Assembly (NCBI RefSeq): GCF_000317025.1 | Contig: NC_019689.1 | Coordinates: 2,085,501 to 2,149,500 of the forward strand | From: Pleurocapsa sp. PCC 7327 | Lineage (GTDB): Bacteria; Cyanobacteriota; Cyanobacteriia; Cyanobacteriales; Microcystaceae | Direction: 5' to 3' | DNA length: 64,000 nucleotides | Part shown: in pieces, positions 61,801-64,000 of the stretch | Position numbering within the stretch: position 1 is the stretch's first letter | Layout of the letters: every line of letters starts with the position of its first letter | Translations under genes and position numbers: made by a program | Notes under the pieces: generated by a model | What the model was told of the DNA's origin: nothing | Database searches by the model: none | Seen by the model: only the letters and a program-made list of their open reading frames with translations

Positions 61801-64000
61801 GATAACCCTTTTTTGACCGACGACCCAGAAGAAGCTAATTTAGCCAGTTCTCGCGGTTTTGAGGGCATGGCATACAGCCCCGATCGCGCAACTCTGTATC
61901 CTTTACTAGAAGGATCGGTAGAGGGCGATCCCGATAATGCCCTGCGCATCTATGAGTATGACGTTGCTAACTCTTCCTATTCCAAGGATTTAGTTGGATA
62001 CTACCGCCTAGACGATCCCAGCCACGCGATCGGCGATTTTACGCCCATCAACCAAAACGAATTCCTAGTTATCGAACGGGATGGCAATGAAGGCGAGGAA
62101 GCCCAGTTCAAGAAAATCTTCCAAGTTGACTTCTCTAAAGTAGACGAGAACGGCTTTGTCTTCAAAAAAGAATTGGTGGATCTGCTGAACGTGCAAGATC
62201 CTAATGACATCAACGGCGATGGCAGCACGACCTTTACCTTTCCCTTTGTCACCATCGAAGACTTGTTAGTCATCGATGAAAATACTCTCCTCGTTGCCAA
62301 CGACAACAACTATCCCTTCTCTATCGGTCGTCCGCCAGAAATCGACAACACTGAAATTATTCAGATTAAATTACCCGAACCTCTCAATCTCGATCCCCGT
62401 CTCGGTAGGGCTAGCGGCGATCGCAATCCCTCCCCATCAGCGATCGCAACCGCTCAAATCACTCCGGCATCAGATCCTAACGCTCAAAGTAATAGCAAGG
62501 GAACAGTAGAAATTTCGGCGATTCAAGGCGAAAGTCAGACCTCCCCATTAGTCGGTCAAACCGTCAAAACGACTGGGATTGTCACGGCAGTAGACGAACG
62601 AGGTTTCTACTTACAAGATGCCGAGGTAGATAGCAACGATGCGACTTCAGAGGGCATTTTTGTCTTCACCGATTCAGCCCCCACCGTCGCAGTTGGCGAT
62701 GAATTAGAGATTGAGGGCACAGTACAAGAATTCCTTTCCGGCGGCAAAGACACGGGAAATCTTTCGGTCACTCAGATTGTCCGGCCCGCAATTACGACAA
62801 GATCGACGGGTAACGATCTGCCAGCAGCATTGATTTTAGGGGAAGGAGGGCGCACGCCGCCAAGTGAGATCGTTGAAAACGACAATTTTGAAGTTTTCGA
62901 TCCCCAAGAAGACGCGATCGACTTCTACGAAAGTTTAGAAGGAATGCGGGTAACGATTCAAAATCCCGTTGCCGTTTCTCCAACCAACGAATTTGGCGAA
63001 ATTTGGACGGTAACGGACAAGGGAGCGCTAGCAACGCCCGGTTTGAATTCTCGCGGCGGTATTCCCTTGCAAGCCGACGATACCAATCCCGAACGCATTC
63101 AAGTACAACTCGACGCACAGGTGTTGCCCGACTTTGAGACAAGCGTCAAAGTTGCAGACAAACTCAGCGACGTGACGGGCGTAGTTAACTACAACTTTGG
63201 GAATTACGAAGTTGTCGCTACCGAAGCTTTTGAAGTCACCAATGGCGGACTCGGACAAGAAGAAACTACCTTAGTTGGCACAGAAAACCAGCTTACCGTT
63301 GCCAGCTACAACGTCCTGAATTTAGATCCGTCCGACACCGAGCAAATTGCTCAGATTGCTTCCCAAATCGTCAATAATCTTAAGTCGCCCGATATCCTTG
63401 CCCTGCAAGAAATTCAGGATAATAGCGGCGCTACGGACGACGGCACAACGGCAGGCGATCGCACCTTGCAAACCCTCGCAGATGCTATTGCCGCAGCAGG
63501 CGGCCCTACTTATCAATTTGCTGAAGTCCCGCCAGCAGACGGCACTTCCGGCGGGCAACCAGGCGGTAATATTCGAGTTGCTTATTTGTATAATCCACAG
63601 CGAGTTCAACTTAACAAAAACTCCCTCCAGTCGCTAGATGTCGAGGCGTTTAACGATTCTCGCGATCCCCTAGTGGCTGATTTTACCTTCAACGGCGAGA
63701 CAGTCACGATCGTTAACAATCACTGGACATCGCGCGTCGGCAGTACGCCTATTTTTGGGGCAACTCAGCCGTTCGTTCAAGCCGGGGAAGATGAGCGCAA
63801 TGCTCAAGCAGAAGTCGTTAATAACTTCGTAGATGGACTTCTGGCAAAAAATCCCGACGCTAATGTCATTGTGACGGGCGATTTCAATACGTTTGAGTTT
63901 ACCGATACGCTGTCACAGCTGGCGGGTGAAGGAGACGAGCGAGTATTGACCAATCTCATCGGCAAAGCAACCGACGATGCTACCTACTCGTACAACTTCC
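58816..64000 (+). CDS. Giant phosphate-scavenging polyenzyme (AP-like, split phytase-like/GDPD, EEP domains), partial
   Basis: At least 1,728 codons, open to the window edge with no internal stop. (1) Residues 1-440: alkaline-phosphatase fold ([13 protein letters not shown], Asp13; [14 protein letters not shown], Ser57; EEEGTDNFS, Asp269; [10 protein letters not shown], Asp312). (2) ~456-600: first half of an esterase-like phytase domain ([35 protein letters not shown]). (3) ~605-985: GDPD ([19 protein letters not shown], His612; Glu639, Asp641; His654). (4) ~1010-1180: second half of the phytase-like domain ([28 protein letters not shown]). (5) ~1229-1325: OB-like. (6) ~1495 on: endonuclease/exonuclease/phosphatase ([29 protein letters not shown]). 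No signal peptide; export by a C-terminal type I signal beyond the window is likely. The ATG at 58816 follows an in-frame TAA at 58798. Confidence 0.85.
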   Translation, partial: MANTNSVIFIHPDGTSPSHYAAARFLHYGPDGRLNWDRMSNAGVYLGHMKDQLTGTSNAGAVTHAMGVKVQADSFGLDENGNPVVSQSGKTGLTIMEEAIAAGKATAIINSGIIAEPGTGAFLAQAESRSDLTGITAQILESGVNVILGGGEIHYLPVGTVGRFGEEGVRKDGRNLIEQARAKGYTVVYTLEELQNLPPRTQKVLGIFAAEDTYNDQPEEVNAAEGLGNYGQPGNENPPTVAQMLEAALSIVSQNPNGFMVVMEEEGTDNFSNNNNAAGLVEAAKRADDAIGVAQNYIDNVNPNTLLITAADSDAGGLEVRDPLAADETVGTEEVNPTTEPGTEVPLDGTNGANTEPFISQPDANGNTYPFGIGWATQSDVPGSIVAKTYGLNADKLPSTLDNTEIYRLMYQTLFGVKPKEVPRPELEGFASLPADSFAQGPPAGADNGKGQPIAANDRTGPFEGQPIQGFSGVQFADGENFWFLSDNGFGAKNNSADYLLRIYKADPNFVGSEAGDGSVNVEEFVQLSDPKRLIPWEITNANTEERLLTGADFDVESLVVAEDGSFWMGEEFGPYLLHFDANGVLQEAPISTPNLPNLKTLNEQEPLVIGHRGASGELPEHTLAAYERAILQGADFIEPDLVSTKDRVLIARHEPMLAVVDPATGEVIPANTTTDVATRPEFADRRTTKTVDGVSYTGWFAEDFTLEEIKTLRAVQPRDYRDQSFNGLYEIPTLEEIIDLVQDIEARTGQKIGIYPETKHPTYFAQQGLSLEEPLVETLLDKGFTDPNRLFIQSFEVQNLLKLDKQLLPGTPLENTPLVQLYDEFQLQPYDIVSNFSDPNFDPVSIYGTDLITAETTYGDLINQGSDSEVNLLKDFVATYADGIGPWKRTFVLTEKLDTPVDGNGDGIPEITEQLTGEVLPVVEDAHEAGLQVHPYTFRDEERFLVLKEDGTPQTAEEEYEQYIQLGVDGFFTDFPKTGDLVRDRVIGEFVRSPDNPFLTDDPEEANLASSRGFEGMAYSPDRATLYPLLEGSVEGDPDNALRIYEYDVANSSYSKDLVGYYRLDDPSHAIGDFTPINQNEFLVIERDGNEGEEAQFKKIFQVDFSKVDENGFVFKKELVDLLNVQDPNDINGDGSTTFTFPFVTIEDLLVIDENTLLVANDNNYPFSIGRPPEIDNTEIIQIKLPEPLNLDPRLGRASGDRNPSPSAIATAQITPASDPNAQSNSKGTVEISAIQGESQTSPLVGQTVKTTGIVTAVDERGFYLQDAEVDSNDATSEGIFVFTDSAPTVAVGDELEIEGTVQEFLSGGKDTGNLSVTQIVRPAITTRSTGNDLPAALILGEGGRTPPSEIVENDNFEVFDPQEDAIDFYESLEGMRVTIQNPVAVSPTNEFGEIWTVTDKGALATPGLNSRGGIPLQADDTNPERIQVQLDAQVLPDFETSVKVADKLSDVTGVVNYNFGNYEVVATEAFEVTNGGLGQEETTLVGTENQLTVASYNVLNLDPSDTEQIAQIASQIVNNLKSPDILALQEIQDNSGATDDGTTAGDRTLQTLADAIAAAGGPTYQFAEVPPADGTSGGQPGGNIRVAYLYNPQRVQLNKNSLQSLDVEAFNDSRDPLVADFTFNGETVTIVNNHWTSRVGSTPIFGATQPFVQAGEDERNAQAEVVNNFVDGLLAKNPDANVIVTGDFNTFEFTDTLSQLAGEGDERVLTNLIGKATDDATYSYNF

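Overview
The window is chromosomal DNA from a cyanobacterium. The octamer GCGATCGC (HIP1) and its near variants recur throughout. Many genes are cyanobacterial in type: a CbiG-CobJ fusion, an orthocaspase, a HetP-like protein, Eis-like and YqeG-like proteins, and a PHO-box-controlled giant phosphatase. I cannot name the genus. A HetP relative alone does not show that the organism makes heterocysts.

Layout. 1-3643 (minus strand) is a phospho-signalling triad of a VWA protein, a PP2C phosphatase and a kinase-like protein whose C-terminus carries tandem helix-turn-helix-like repeats; the kinase runs off the left edge. 3801-17446 holds housekeeping genes: cobalamin synthesis, phoH, nagB, a cobalamin-binding protein, a glycosyltransferase, a TPR/HEAT protein, nadB, a muramidase, rseP, nth and rpsN. 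17518-24495 has aat, a quinol-type nitric oxide reductase, the HetP-like gene and a beta-helix/RTX exoprotein. 24591-31921 has a seven-PAS GGDEF-EAL protein, rlmD, an anti-sigma-type ATPase and small conserved proteins. 32085-46515 has an Eis-like acetyltransferase, a gamma-glutamyltransferase, SDR, purB, a zinc-ribbon membrane protein, a universal stress protein, sat and a Tat-exported pseudo-orthocaspase. 46640-51767 has ppsA, SDR and an LptF/G permease.

51768-53918 is a decay zone. A deleted IS630 copy with a TA duplication interrupts an ORF relic, and an IS5-type copy with an ATT duplication sits in a second repeat of the same relic. Next come moeA, a stand-alone THUMP protein, an Hsp20 relic, a small membrane protein, a methyltransferase and a YqeG-type HAD phosphatase.

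From 58816 to the right edge runs one open frame of at least 1,728 codons. It joins an alkaline-phosphatase-like domain, an esterase-like phytase domain split by a glycerophosphodiester phosphodiesterase, an OB-like segment and an endonuclease/exonuclease/phosphatase domain. A PHO box with three 8-mers at exact 11-nt period lies upstream. It reads as a phosphate-scavenging polyenzyme.

Intergenic DNA carries several dispersed repeat families. The most striking contains three consecutive palindromes whose arms change in compensating ways between copies. Relics of DinB, Hsp20 and PEP-CTERM genes lie in the same kind of intergenic DNA. I found no rRNA, tRNA or CRISPR array.
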